Below, piece by piece: positions 26,070 to 34,033 of a stretch of 64,000 nt of DNA. The DNA comes from Mesorhizobium loti CJ3sym. GTDB lineage: Bacteria > Pseudomonadota > Alphaproteobacteria > Rhizobiales > Rhizobiaceae. Position 1 is the stretch's first letter. Each line of letters begins with the position of its first letter. The notes under the pieces were generated by a model. It was not told the origin of the DNA. It worked only from the letters and a program-made list of their open reading frames with translations, and made no database searches. A program made the position numbers and the translations under genes. The stretch spans positions 1 to 64,000 of the forward strand of contig NZ_AXAL01000008.1 of NCBI RefSeq assembly GCF_000472785.1, in the 5' to 3' direction.

Positions 26070-27185
26070 CTACAGCCCGGCGATGGCCAGCGGATTGTTT
26101 TCCAGCGCCGCGCGGTCAGGTGTGTCGATCGACGGCCGGTTGGTGAAGGCTGCAAACAGCCGTCGCACATAGTCTTCCGGCATGTCGAGCGTGATCAGCA
26201 CCAGCCGCGTGCCGCGCTGACCATCCGGCCAGGCCGGCAGTCGTGCCGGCGGATGCAGGATCTTCTGCACGCCGTGGATGACCAGCGGGCGTGACGGATC
26301 TTCTCTGAGTTCGATCACGCCCTTCATACGCAGCAGCTTCTCACCATGTGTCGAACGCAGCAGGTCGAGAAACATTTCTATGGCTGAAAACGGCACCGGG
26401 CCGTCATGGACGAGCGAATAGGAACGCACACGCTGGTCGTGCCGGTGGCCGTGGTCATGATGGTCGTGGTCGTGGTCGTGGCCATCGTGATGGTGATGGT
26501 CGTGATCATGCGCCACTTCTTCGCCAAGCCAGCGCCGCACGTCGGCGGATTTGGTGGCGGGATTGTAGAGGCCGCAGTCAAACAGCGCCGCCACGCCTGT
26601 TTTCGAATTGCCGGCATCAAGCAGTTCAGCGCCTGAATTGAGCTGCCGCAAGCGCGCCCGCAGCGTGTCGAGGTCGCCGGCATCGGTCACCAGATCGGCC
26701 TTGCTGAGTACGATGCGGTCGCCGACCGCGACCTGCTTGACGGCCTCGACATGGGCGTCGAGCGTGGCATTGCCATTGACCGCGTCGACCAGGGTGATGA
26801 CGCCGTCGAGCCGAAAGGCCTGGACAAGCGCTGGATGCCCCATGATCGACTGCAGCACCGGCGCCGGATCGGCGAGGCCCGTGGTCTCGACGATAACGCG
26901 GGCAAGGCGGGCGATACGGCCGGTCTGTAGCCGGTCGACGAGATTGGCCAGCGTGTCGACCAGTTCGCCGCGCACCGTGCAGCACAGGCAGCCGTCGGAA
27001 AGCTGGATGATGCCGTCGGAAGACTGCTCGACCAGCAGATGGTCGATCGCCACGTCACCGAATTCGTTGATGATGACCGCCGTATCGGCGAGAGCCGGAT
27101 CCTTCAGGAGCCGGTTGAGCAGCGTCGTCTTGCCGGCGCCGAGGAAGCCGGTCAGCACCGAGACGGGAATGGGCAAGCCGCTCAT
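26070..27185 (-). CDS. COG0523 (CobW/YeiR-type) GTPase, His-rich metal chaperone
   Basis: A 371-residue G3E GTPase. Walker A GFLGAGKTTLLNRLL, the metal-binding CxCC in DGCLCCTV, ETTGLADPAP and the guanine-specifying SKADLV are present, and the C-terminal CobW_C domain follows. Between the two domains, about residues 224-255, lies a stretch of some fifteen histidines alternating with Asp, typical of zinc-handling members such as ZigA or ZagA. Although cob genes are in the window, cobW-type function in cobalt is less likely than zinc delivery. The gene is 3 bp after dacC-like and probably cotranscribed. Confidence 0.88.
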   Translation of the reverse strand: MSGLPIPVSVLTGFLGAGKTTLLNRLLKDPALADTAVIINEFGDVAIDHLLVEQSSDGIIQLSDGCLCCTVRGELVDTLANLVDRLQTGRIARLARVIVETTGLADPAPVLQSIMGHPALVQAFRLDGVITLVDAVNGNATLDAHVEAVKQVAVGDRIVLSKADLVTDAGDLDTLRARLRQLNSGAELLDAGNSKTGVAALFDCGLYNPATKSADVRRWLGEEVAHDHDHHHHDGHDHDHDHHDHGHRHDQRVRSYSLVHDGPVPFSAIEMFLDLLRSTHGEKLLRMKGVIELREDPSRPLVIHGVQKILHPPARLPAWPDGQRGTRLVLITLDMPEDYVRRLFAAFTNRPSIDTPDRAALENNPLAIAGL

Positions 27186-27188
27186 TGG

Positions 27189-28352
27189 CTAGTTGGCACC
27201 CTTGGCCGGCTGGTCGCCTTGCGCGTCGGCGCCTACCACTTTCGGGCCGGTGCCTGCCGGAGCCGGTTTGTCGGGCCGCCAGCTCGGGATTGGCACGTCT
27301 GCGTAATTCTGATCGCCGAGCGCGATCAGGGCCTTCGGCGCCGGGCCGGTGGCGCCGCCAAGGCCAACGGCGACCAGCGTCGGCACATGGTCGAGCTTCT
27401 CCTGATAGGGAGATTTCGGCACATCCTTGGCGGCTACCGGCGGGGCCTCGGACTGCTCCTCCGCCACCTTTTTCTTGCAGATCTCGTCATGCATATCGTT
27501 GGGCGAAGTCGTGTCGCCATAAGGTGCCAGCGTGGTGATGGTGGCCGAACCGGTGGCCGGCGCGTCAAATCCCTCGTCGAGCAGTTTCGCCGCCGTCTCC
27601 GCACGGCTGACCGCCGACTTCTCGCCAAGCACCACGGCGACCAGCGTGCGGCCATTGCGCGTCGCCGAGCCGATCATGTTGAAGCCGGAAGAACAGACGA
27701 AACCCGTCTTCATGCCATCGGCGCCGGGATAGCGGCCGATCAGCAGATTGTAGTTCGGGATCTGCTTCTTGCCGACGGCAAGCCCTTCGATCGAGAACCA
27801 CGGCGCATATTGCGGGAACTCGCGGCGGATCGCCATCACCAGGACCGAAAGGTCGCGTGCCGTCGTGTATTGGTCCGGCGAGTAAAGCCCGTTGGGATTG
27901 ACGAAATGCGTGCCGTTCATGCCAAGCCGGGTCGCCTCGGCGTTCATCCTTTCGGCGAAGGCGGCCTGCGAGCCGCCGACATTCTCGCCGACCGCCATTG
28001 CGATGTCATTGGCCGATTTGACCAGCATCATCTTCAGCGCATTGTCGAGCCGCATCACCGAGCCCGGCTTGAAGCCCATCTTGCTTGGTGGCTCGCCGGC
28101 GGAGTGTTTCGTCACCTTGATCGGCGAATCGAGCTGGACTTCACCGGCCGCGATCGCCCGGAATGTCACATAAGCGGTCATCAGCTTGCTGAGCGACGCC
28201 GGATACCAGCGTTTGAAAGCGTCCTGCTGCTGGAGGATCTGGCCGTTCTTCAGGTCGAAGACAACCACCGGATTGGCCAGCGCCGACCCGGCCAGGACCG
28301 ACAGCATGATTGCGCCAGCCGGGAATAGTTTGAGGAAATGCCTGTGCCGCAT
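27189..28352 (-). CDS. D-alanyl-D-alanine carboxypeptidase (penicillin-binding protein 5/6 type)
   Basis: A 387-residue periplasmic enzyme that trims the terminal D-Ala from peptidoglycan stem peptides. A signal peptide (FPAGAIMLSVLAGSALA) is followed by the three motifs of the class: SLSK with the nucleophile Ser, SAN, and KTG in DGMKTGFVC. The C-terminal part after about residue 290 is Pro/Ala-rich. ATG 28352 is preferred; a TTG two codons upstream is possible. It precedes the His-rich GTPase in one transcription unit. Confidence 0.93.
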   Translation of the reverse strand: MRHRHFLKLFPAGAIMLSVLAGSALANPVVVFDLKNGQILQQQDAFKRWYPASLSKLMTAYVTFRAIAAGEVQLDSPIKVTKHSAGEPPSKMGFKPGSVMRLDNALKMMLVKSANDIAMAVGENVGGSQAAFAERMNAEATRLGMNGTHFVNPNGLYSPDQYTTARDLSVLVMAIRREFPQYAPWFSIEGLAVGKKQIPNYNLLIGRYPGADGMKTGFVCSSGFNMIGSATRNGRTLVAVVLGEKSAVSRAETAAKLLDEGFDAPATGSATITTLAPYGDTTSPNDMHDEICKKKVAEEQSEAPPVAAKDVPKSPYQEKLDHVPTLVAVGLGGATGPAPKALIALGDQNYADVPIPSWRPDKPAPAGTGPKVVGADAQGDQPAKGAN

Positions 28353-28510
28353 GATCAAATCCGAAATCGCCTCTTGCCGTAGTTGCCCCTGGCTCCGTAA
28401 GATTTCGTTACGTGACCGGCAGCATAATGAGTCCGACCCTCAAAAACGGACCACATCGTTGCGGTGCTATTTACCCTATGTGACGCCAACATGGCAAAGT
28501 GTCTGACAAT

Positions 28511-28570
28511 CACAATCGCAAGAGACCGGGCACAATCGCAAAAGCTCGGCCCCAATCGCAAAAGACCGGC
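28511..28570. repeat. Three tandem 20-bp repeats ahead of the M20 gene
   Basis: Copies CACAATCGCAAGAGACCGGG (28511), CACAATCGCAAAAGCTCGGC (28531) and CCCAATCGCAAAAGACCGGC (28551) are followed by a degenerate fourth unit. They occupy the region just upstream of the M20 hydrolase start in a 268-bp divergent intergenic space. Either a regulator-binding array or a microsatellite-type expansion. Confidence 0.75.
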
Positions 28571-28620
28571 CACAAACACCAGGCTGAAGCCGGCTGCTCC
28601 AACCACGAAATGGAACCATC

Positions 28621-29784
28621 ATGCCAATCCTGAACCGCGCCGCTGAAATGCAGGACGAAGTTGCCGGCTGGCGCCGGCACCTGCACCAGACGCCCGAGCT
28701 GAACTTCGATGTCTTCAAGACGGCGGCTTTCGTCACCGAAAAGCTGAAAGAGTTCGGTTGCGACGATGTGGTCACCGGCCTCGGCAAGACCGGCGTCGTC
28801 GGCATCATCCGCGGCCACCAGGGCGAAGGCGCCACCATCGGCCTGCGCGCCGACATGGATGCGCTGCCGCTCAACGAGATCACCGGCAAGCCCTATGCTT
28901 CGACGGTCCCCGGCAAGATGCACGCCTGCGGCCATGACGGCCATACGGCGATGCTACTGGGTGCCGCGAAATATCTCGCCGAGACGCGCAATTTCGCCGG
29001 CTCGGTGGCGGTCATCTTCCAGCCGGCGGAGGAAGGCGGCGGCGGCGGCAACGAGATGGTCAAGGATGGCATGATGGAACGCTTCGACATCGCAAAAGTG
29101 TTCGGCATGCACAACATGCCGGGCCTGCCTGTCGGCCAGTTCGCCATCCGCCCGGGTCCGATCATGGCGGCTACGGCCGAATTCACCATCACCGTGAAAG
29201 GCCGGGGCGGCCATGCCGCGATGCCGCATGGCACGATCGACCCGATCGTCATCACCAGCCAGCTGGTCGGCGCGCTGCAGACGATCGCCTCGCGCAGTAC
29301 CGATCCGGTCGAGGCGGTGGTGGTCTCGGTGACCAAGTTCCACGCCGGCGACGCCTACAACATCATTCCCGAATCGGCCGAGATCGCCGGCACCGTGCGC
29401 ACCTTGCGCAAGGAGATCGCCAAGAAGTCCGAAGAGCGCCTCCGCGCCATCTGCGACGGGATGGCGACCGCGTTCGGCGCCAGGATCGAGGTCGACTTCC
29501 AGGCAAATTACCCCGTCACCTTCAACCATGCCGAGGAGACGGTGTTTGCCAGCGACGTCGCTGCAAACGTCGCCGGCGACGCCCATGTCCACCGCGCCAT
29601 CCAGCCGGTGATGGGCGGCGAGGATTTCTCCTACATGCTGGAAGCCCGCCCCGGCGCCTTCATCTTCATCGGCAATGGCGACACGGCCGGCCTCCACAAC
29701 CCGAACTATGACTTCAACGACGAGGCCATCCCGCACGGCATGAGCTACTGGGTGAAGCTGGCCGAAACGGCGCTGGCGGCCTGA
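28621..29784 (+). CDS. M20 family amidohydrolase (hippurate hydrolase-like)
   Basis: A 387-residue cytoplasmic metallo-amidohydrolase. Metal ligands lie in KMHACGHDGHTAMLLGAA, PAEEGGGG, and GMHNMPGLPVG, followed by the dimerisation domain (GGHAAMPHGTIDP) and the last ligand in PVMGGEDFSYML. The order fits the M20D group, which releases amino acids from N-acyl conjugates or cleaves IAA- or hippurate-type amides. The exact substrate is unknown. Three 20-bp repeats lie directly upstream. Confidence 0.93.
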   Translation: MPILNRAAEMQDEVAGWRRHLHQTPELNFDVFKTAAFVTEKLKEFGCDDVVTGLGKTGVVGIIRGHQGEGATIGLRADMDALPLNEITGKPYASTVPGKMHACGHDGHTAMLLGAAKYLAETRNFAGSVAVIFQPAEEGGGGGNEMVKDGMMERFDIAKVFGMHNMPGLPVGQFAIRPGPIMAATAEFTITVKGRGGHAAMPHGTIDPIVITSQLVGALQTIASRSTDPVEAVVVSVTKFHAGDAYNIIPESAEIAGTVRTLRKEIAKKSEERLRAICDGMATAFGARIEVDFQANYPVTFNHAEETVFASDVAANVAGDAHVHRAIQPVMGGEDFSYMLEARPGAFIFIGNGDTAGLHNPNYDFNDEAIPHGMSYWVKLAETALAA

Positions 29785-29800
29785 TACATCCAACGCGATG

Positions 29801-29827
29801 GGCTGGCCGATTTGCATTCGGCCGGCC
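29801..29827 (+). terminator. Hairpin after the M20 gene
   Basis: GGCTGGCCGA at 29801-29810 pairs with TCGGCCGGCC at 29818-29827 over a 7-nt loop, ten pairs with one U-G. Only a weak pyrimidine run (TCTT) follows. It lies 17 bp after the stop codon and just before the tRNA promoter, so it probably ends the M20 transcript. Confidence 0.5.
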
Positions 29828-29828
29828 T

Positions 29829-29857
29829 CTTGGCGAAACGATCCGAAGCGGCTATGT
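29829..29857 (+). promoter_or_regulatory. Predicted promoter of tRNA-Arg
   Basis: CTTGGC (29829-29834) and CTATGT (29852-29857) are separated by exactly 17 bp, the alphaproteobacterial housekeeping pattern. The predicted transcript would begin near 29864, six bases ahead of the mature tRNA. Confidence 0.6.
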
Positions 29858-29869
29858 GTCGGGCCGCGT

Positions 29870-29946
29870 GGTCCCGTAGCTCAGTAGGATAGAGCGGCAG
29901 ATTCCTAATCTGTAGGTCACAGGTTCGATTCCTGTCGGGATCACCA
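29870..29946 (+). tRNA. tRNA-Arg (anticodon CCU)
   Basis: A complete cloverleaf: acceptor GGTCCCG paired with CGGGATC, D arm with AGCTCAGTAGGATAGAGC, anticodon stem CAGAT/ATCTG enclosing TTCCTAA (anticodon CCT, reading AGG codons), T arm with GTTCGATTC, and a genome-encoded CCA at 29944-29946. It is 77 nt long. tRNA-Arg genes often serve as integration sites, but no island adjoins it here. Confidence 0.96.
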
Positions 29947-30121
29947 TGCTTTTTGAAGCACTTGGCGAATTTCCATCCGTAGTTTTCGCCTGCAGCGCAG
30001 CCACTCGGCAACCGGGCGTGTCTTCTGTCGATCCTAGTAGGCATATGGACACTAGCCGGCGATTTCGGCAGCGAACATAAAGCTGTCTCTCAAGATGCCC
30101 AGCAATTTAAGAATGGCTTTC

Positions 30122-30150
30122 CTTGACGCGAATGGCGAAGGCACCAATGT
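30122..30150 (+). promoter_or_regulatory. Predicted promoter of the glutathione peroxidase gene
   Basis: CTTGAC at 30122-30127 and CAATGT at 30145-30150 are 17 bp apart; the expected start of transcription is about 28 bases ahead of the ATG. Confidence 0.45.
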
Positions 30151-30184
30151 ACAAGCACGATTTCGCCTGTAGGGAATTTTGCTT

Positions 30185-30733
30185 ATGACAGCCTCGATCC
30201 AAGACATTCCATTCAACCGCGCCGACGGTTCGAACACGAGCCTTGCCGAATATGCCGGCAAGGTCCTGCTGATTGTCAATGTCGCCTCCAAATGCGGCTT
30301 CACCAAGCAGTATGACGGGCTGGAAGCGCTCTACCGGTCGCATCGCGACCAAGGCCTGGTGGTGCTTGGCTTTCCGGCCAATGATTTTGCCGGCCAGGAA
30401 CCGGGCACGGATGCCGAGATCCAGGACTTCTGCAGACTGACCTACGGGGTTGAATTCCCGGTGCTCGCCAAGATCACGGTGAAAGGACCTCACAAGCATC
30501 CGCTCTATCAGGCGTTGATCGAGTCGCAGCCGAAGGCTTTCTTCAAGCCGGGCAGCACGCTGCTCAGCCGACTCGGCGGAAGCGGCGCGGCGCATGCCTC
30601 CGGTGAGGTCGGTTGGAACTTCGAGAAGTTTCTGATCGATCGGACGGGAACCGTCGTCGGTCGCTACGGCTCCGACACCGAGCCGCAGGACGAGGTGATC
30701 GTCAGCACCATCAGCAGGTTGCTGTCGATTTGA
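30185..30733 (+). CDS. Glutathione peroxidase family protein
   Basis: A 182-residue thiol peroxidase. The peroxidatic residue is Cys in NVASKCGFTKQYDGLE; the Gln and Trp partners are in FPANDFAGQEPG and GWNFEKFLIDR, so the catalytic triad is complete. Bacterial members reduce hydroperoxides and often use thioredoxin rather than glutathione. The frame opens at TTG 30179 but ATG 30185 is the natural start. Confidence 0.93.
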   Translation: MTASIQDIPFNRADGSNTSLAEYAGKVLLIVNVASKCGFTKQYDGLEALYRSHRDQGLVVLGFPANDFAGQEPGTDAEIQDFCRLTYGVEFPVLAKITVKGPHKHPLYQALIESQPKAFFKPGSTLLSRLGGSGAAHASGEVGWNFEKFLIDRTGTVVGRYGSDTEPQDEVIVSTISRLLSI

Positions 30734-30816
30734 CGCCAAACCGAGCAATGAACGCCGCTGCGTACCATGTAGCCTGAGCAGCTAAATGGCACGCTGAAAC
30801 CGCAGGATCGAAACGC

Positions 30817-31704
30817 CTACTGAGGCTTATCGCTTGGTGCCCACTTGAAGTGATCCCCATCCTTCTCGATGTGACCAACCCCCGGGAACGGGAAGTGCGG
30901 CGCAAAGATCAACTCCTGGTCCTTGGCCAGTTTCGCCAAAGTCTTGGCTCTGTTGTGCTCCGCTTCCGGCTTGTCACCGTCGAAGGCCACCGCCCAGTCC
31001 GGCTTGGCAAGCGAGAGGATCGAACTGTGCACGGTATCGCCGATATCGAAAAGCCGTTCTTTCCCGGACTTGATCTGGTAGCCGACATGGCCCGGTGTGT
31101 GCCCCTTGAGGGATACCGAGGTGATGCCGGGCGCGACCTGGGCGCCAGCCTTGAACGGTTTGACGCGGTCGGCGATGACCTTGACGATGTCGGCCACATC
31201 CTTGTTGGACTTGGCGAAACTCCACTCCACGTCCGACATCCGGATCGTGGCGTTGGGGAAGGCCAGCTTGCCGTCCTTGACCAGTCCACCGATATGGTCG
31301 GGATGAGAATGGGTGATCAGGACTTCGTTGACGTCGCCGGGTTTCACGCCGGCTTTCGCCAGGCTGTCCTGCAGCGCGCCACCAACTCCGGTGTCGATCA
31401 GCACAATGTTGTTCTTCGATTTCACCAGCAAGGCGTCCACGCTCAGCGTGATGGCATCGGTTGGAGCTCCCGCTGCCTTGAGCAGTTCACCGACTTCCGC
31501 GGGGCTATGATCGATGCCGAAGGTCTTGCCGTCGTTGGGTTTGACGAACTGGGCGTCGTGCAGGGCGACAATGTCGAGCTTGCCAAGCTTGAACGTCTTG
31601 GCGTCCGGCTGCTGCGCCGGCATCTGCGCCATTGCCAACCCTTGGTGAAGAACCATCAAGGCCGTCATGGCCATCAGCCTGGCCGGGGATTTGAACATCG
31701 TCAT
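30817..31704 (-). CDS. MBL-fold metallohydrolase, secreted
   Basis: A 295-residue protein with a signal peptide (ALMVLHQGLAMAQ). The metal-binding motif LITHSHPDHIGG is HxHxDH, and further ligands appear in KGHTPGHVGYQ and FDIGDTVHSS. The arrangement resembles periplasmic members related to lactonases and methyl-parathion hydrolase; a quorum-quenching or organophosphate-ester role cannot be decided. It stands alone between glutathione peroxidase and the ExoX-like gene. Confidence 0.9.
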   Translation of the reverse strand: MTMFKSPARLMAMTALMVLHQGLAMAQMPAQQPDAKTFKLGKLDIVALHDAQFVKPNDGKTFGIDHSPAEVGELLKAAGAPTDAITLSVDALLVKSKNNIVLIDTGVGGALQDSLAKAGVKPGDVNEVLITHSHPDHIGGLVKDGKLAFPNATIRMSDVEWSFAKSNKDVADIVKVIADRVKPFKAGAQVAPGITSVSLKGHTPGHVGYQIKSGKERLFDIGDTVHSSILSLAKPDWAVAFDGDKPEAEHNRAKTLAKLAKDQELIFAPHFPFPGVGHIEKDGDHFKWAPSDKPQ

Positions 31705-31785
31705 ACGGGGTATCCTGTCGCTGCGGGAGGCGCGACCGTACCGGATTACCCCTTGTACGACAGACAGTTTAGGGGACCGGTCCGA

Positions 31786-32376
31786 TCACAAAGTCGCTAG
31801 CGGATATAGGCTCCGGGCATCGTCCGGCAATGGCAGTTCGTAGCTCATACCCGCTTCCTGTGACGACTCCACGGGCTGGCAAAGTGCATAGGCCCTCTCC
31901 AGCGCCGCCTCGGCATCCCTGTGCGTTTGCTTTTTCATGATTGCCTCGGCCTTGCCGATGACGCAGTCGAAATAGGCATCATCATCCGCACGGGCCGTGC
32001 CTTTCAAGGAAATCGTGGCTAGCAAGCCAATGGCGACGAGCGTCATCAGGCGCACCGGCATCCGGACCTTGGACCCGCTTGCATCCTTGTTTGCTGCCGT
32101 CCCCTCAGAGGTTGCCGGCTGGTAAATGAGCCTGACAAGCAGCACAAAATAACCCATCTGCAACAGAACTGCGCTGGCGGCAGCCCATGCAAGAGCAATC
32201 CGTAACGACCCGGTTTTAAAATAGGCCGAGATTGCGACGGACGCCGACGTTGCAATCATTCCGATGAGGAACTGAGGAAAGTACATCGCTGCCAACCATT
32301 GTGGATCAAGACGGCTCATGCCGCTTTGCCACAGGAGCAAACGCCGTGCCAGACTTCGTGACCCATTACGGTGCAT
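31786..32376 (-). CDS. ExoX/SyrA-like membrane protein fused to a small periplasmic domain
   Basis: A 196-residue protein. Residues 31-90 (YFPQFLIGMIATSASVAI, then VLLQMGYFVLLVRLIYQ) have two hydrophobic helices and resemble the short rhizobial ExoX/SyrA exopolysaccharide regulators. A second part begins with another hydrophobic helix ending in Ala-rich sequence (GTARADDDAYF) that looks like an internal signal peptide, followed by a charged helical domain with two cysteines. Met at 32286 is a possible shorter start. If correct it may dampen exopolysaccharide synthesis; this is an inference from resemblance. Confidence 0.55.
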   Translation of the reverse strand: MHRNGSRSLARRLLLWQSGMSRLDPQWLAAMYFPQFLIGMIATSASVAISAYFKTGSLRIALAWAAASAVLLQMGYFVLLVRLIYQPATSEGTAANKDASGSKVRMPVRLMTLVAIGLLATISLKGTARADDDAYFDCVIGKAEAIMKKQTHRDAEAALERAYALCQPVESSQEAGMSYELPLPDDARSLYPLATL

Positions 32377-32426
32377 CCGGTGATTGCATGAGTTATTGAG
32401 GCAACCGGCGAAACCGATGTGGCAAA

Positions 32427-32454
32427 GAAAAAACCGCCACGACGAACCATGGCG
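32427..32454 (-). terminator. Rho-independent terminator of the cupin gene
   Basis: On the minus strand CCGCCA and TGGCGG (32449-32454 and 32433-32438) form a GC-rich stem over a 10-nt loop, directly followed by TTTTTT (32432-32427). It lies 35 bp after the cupin stop codon at 32489. Confidence 0.8.
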
Positions 32455-32488
32455 GGCTTCTTCCAGTTTCGAATGCGATCAGGCCGGC

Positions 32489-32842
32489 TCAGGCAACCCT
32501 GACGACGAAATGCTTGGTCACCGGCTCGATGATCTTCCAGGTTCCCTTGAAATCGGCTTCGACCACGAAGGCGTCGCCGGGCCCCACTTCGACCGGTGTG
32601 CCGCCGTCGGGGGTGATGATGATGCGGCCGGCGATCATGTGGACGAACTCATAATCGGTGTAGGTCGCATGATAGGTGCCGGGCGACGCCCGCCACATGC
32701 CCGACATCACCTTGCCGTCCGCGGTCGTGTGCTGCACGGCGGTTTGCATGGTCGGCTGGCCCTCGACCGCAATCCAGCCAGGCAGGTCGCCGGCTTCCGC
32801 GTGTTCGACGGGGCCGAATTTGAGGATCGTCTTGTTCGTCAT
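32489..32842 (-). CDS. Cupin domain protein (DUF861 type)
   Basis: A 117-residue single-domain cupin. TADGKVMSGMWRASPGTYHA, YTDYEFVHMIAGR and GDAFVVEADFKGTWKI follow the pattern of the (S)-ureidoglycine aminohydrolase-like DUF861 family, with a His and Glu that can bind metal. Substrate unknown. It is the last gene before a strong terminator, 129 bp after the sugar isomerase gene, and may belong to the same catabolic locus. Confidence 0.85.
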   Translation of the reverse strand: MTNKTILKFGPVEHAEAGDLPGWIAVEGQPTMQTAVQHTTADGKVMSGMWRASPGTYHATYTDYEFVHMIAGRIIITPDGGTPVEVGPGDAFVVEADFKGTWKIIEPVTKHFVVRVA

Positions 32843-32970
32843 GCCGGGCTCCGTTTGCTTATTTGTCTGGAGGTCGGATAGCCGATGCGCATGACGGGAG
32901 CAATGCATACACCATGAGGCCAGCGGCGTTACGCACTGGGCAATACAGCTTGGGAAGTCCTGCGACCGCG

Positions 32971-33864
32971 CTACGGCTTGTGCGGCGCCGAGACGAGTTC
33001 CGCCTTGCGCCGCGCGGTCTCCAGCCCAAGGCCGATGAAGGCGCGCGCGTGCTTGGCGAGCGCCATATTGTCGGTCCACAGATTGCGCCAGATGGCGGTT
33101 TTCTTCGACAGGTTCTCGTCGACGATCTCTGAGGAAAACGATTCGAAGCTGAGGTCGTCGGCATAGCCGATGGCCGTCAGCGCATCGAAAATCCCTGCGA
33201 AGTCGATGTTGCCGGTGCCGAGGAAGCCGCGATGGCTCTCGCCGATATGGACATAGCCGATCTTGGCCGCGGCGTGGCGGATGGCCAGCCCGACATCGGC
33301 CTCCTCGATGTTCATGTGGAACGTATCGAGATGCAGGAAGATGTTGTCCGAGCCGGCGTCCTCGATGAAGGCGAGCCCTTGCGCGGCGGTGTTGAGCAGA
33401 TTGCTTTCGAAGCGGTTGACGATCTCGAGGTTGAGCGTGATACCGGCCGCCTTCGCCGTCTCGGCAACCCTGGCCAGCGTGGCAGCGCTGCGGTTCCATT
33501 GGTCGCGCGTCGGTGCCTCGACCTGCAGACCGTGGCTGGCCGACAGGATGCCGGCAACCTTGCTACCGCCAAGATCACGCGTCAGCGCGATGGTCTCCTT
33601 GAGGATCTCGACGCCGCGCGCCGCAACCGCCTTGTCGGCGCTCGATATGTCGCCATCACTGGGCAACCCGATGCTGATCGCCACGCCAAGGCCAAGATCG
33701 GCGATGCGCTTGGCGAGCCCGCCAATGTCGACATCGGCCGGGTCGAGATAGGAGAATTCGATCAGGTCGAATCCAGCCTCCCTGGTGTTGGCCAGCGTTC
33801 GTTCGAGCGCGCTCTGCGCCGAGCTTGCCGACCAGACGAAAGAATGGATTCCGATGCGCGACAT
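32971..33864 (-). CDS. Sugar phosphate isomerase/epimerase, AP-endonuclease-2 fold
   Basis: A 297-residue TIM-barrel protein of the xylose-isomerase-like family. Metal-binding residues are visible in LNLEIVNRFESN (Glu), NIFLHLDTFHMNIEE (Asp, His), GYVHIGESHRG (His) and LSFESFSSEI (Glu); the arrangement matches D-tagatose/D-psicose 3-epimerases. It would interconvert ketoses taken up by the adjoining ABC importer. It is separated from the binding-protein gene by a 170-bp repeat with a strong hairpin, so it may have its own promoter. Confidence 0.9.
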   Translation of the reverse strand: MSRIGIHSFVWSASSAQSALERTLANTREAGFDLIEFSYLDPADVDIGGLAKRIADLGLGVAISIGLPSDGDISSADKAVAARGVEILKETIALTRDLGGSKVAGILSASHGLQVEAPTRDQWNRSAATLARVAETAKAAGITLNLEIVNRFESNLLNTAAQGLAFIEDAGSDNIFLHLDTFHMNIEEADVGLAIRHAAAKIGYVHIGESHRGFLGTGNIDFAGIFDALTAIGYADDLSFESFSSEIVDENLSKKTAIWRNLWTDNMALAKHARAFIGLGLETARRKAELVSAPHKP

Positions 33865-33923
33865 GATCGTCTCCGGTTAGCGGCGATGAGGAGGGCGCGG
33901 CCGGGTCAGCCCGGCCGCGCCTT

Positions 33924-34025
33924 AGAGCAATTCCAGGAAAAGTGTGTAGCGGTTTTCCGTTCGGAATTGCGTCAAAACAAAGAGTTAGAGCGGTTCGCCG
34001 TTTCCGTGAAACGGCGAACCGCTCT
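33924..34025. repeat. Dispersed 100-bp repeat, copy 1, with 17-bp perfect stem
   Basis: Begins AGAGCAATTCCAGG and ends with a perfect 17-bp stem: AGAGCGGTTCGCCGTTT (33987-34003) and its complement (34009-34025) over a 5-nt loop. Copies recur at 45097-45198 (same orientation) and, in part and inverted, at 50761-50833. Here the stem begins 8 bp after the stop of the sugar-binding protein gene and is followed on the minus strand by a T-rich stretch, so it may end that transcript. Confidence 0.85.
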
Positions 34026-34033
34026 AGGAGGGA

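Noticed and set aside
26070-27185. True cobW of cobalamin synthesis
   Set aside because: The His-rich insert and neighbourhood with a cell-wall gene, far from cobS/cobT, fit a zinc-type COG0523 protein better.
28511-28590. CRISPR array
   Set aside because: Repeats are contiguous 20-mers without spacers and no cas genes are present.
29870-29946. Genomic island attachment site at tRNA-Arg
   Set aside because: No duplicate of the tRNA 3' end and no integrase gene next to it within the window.
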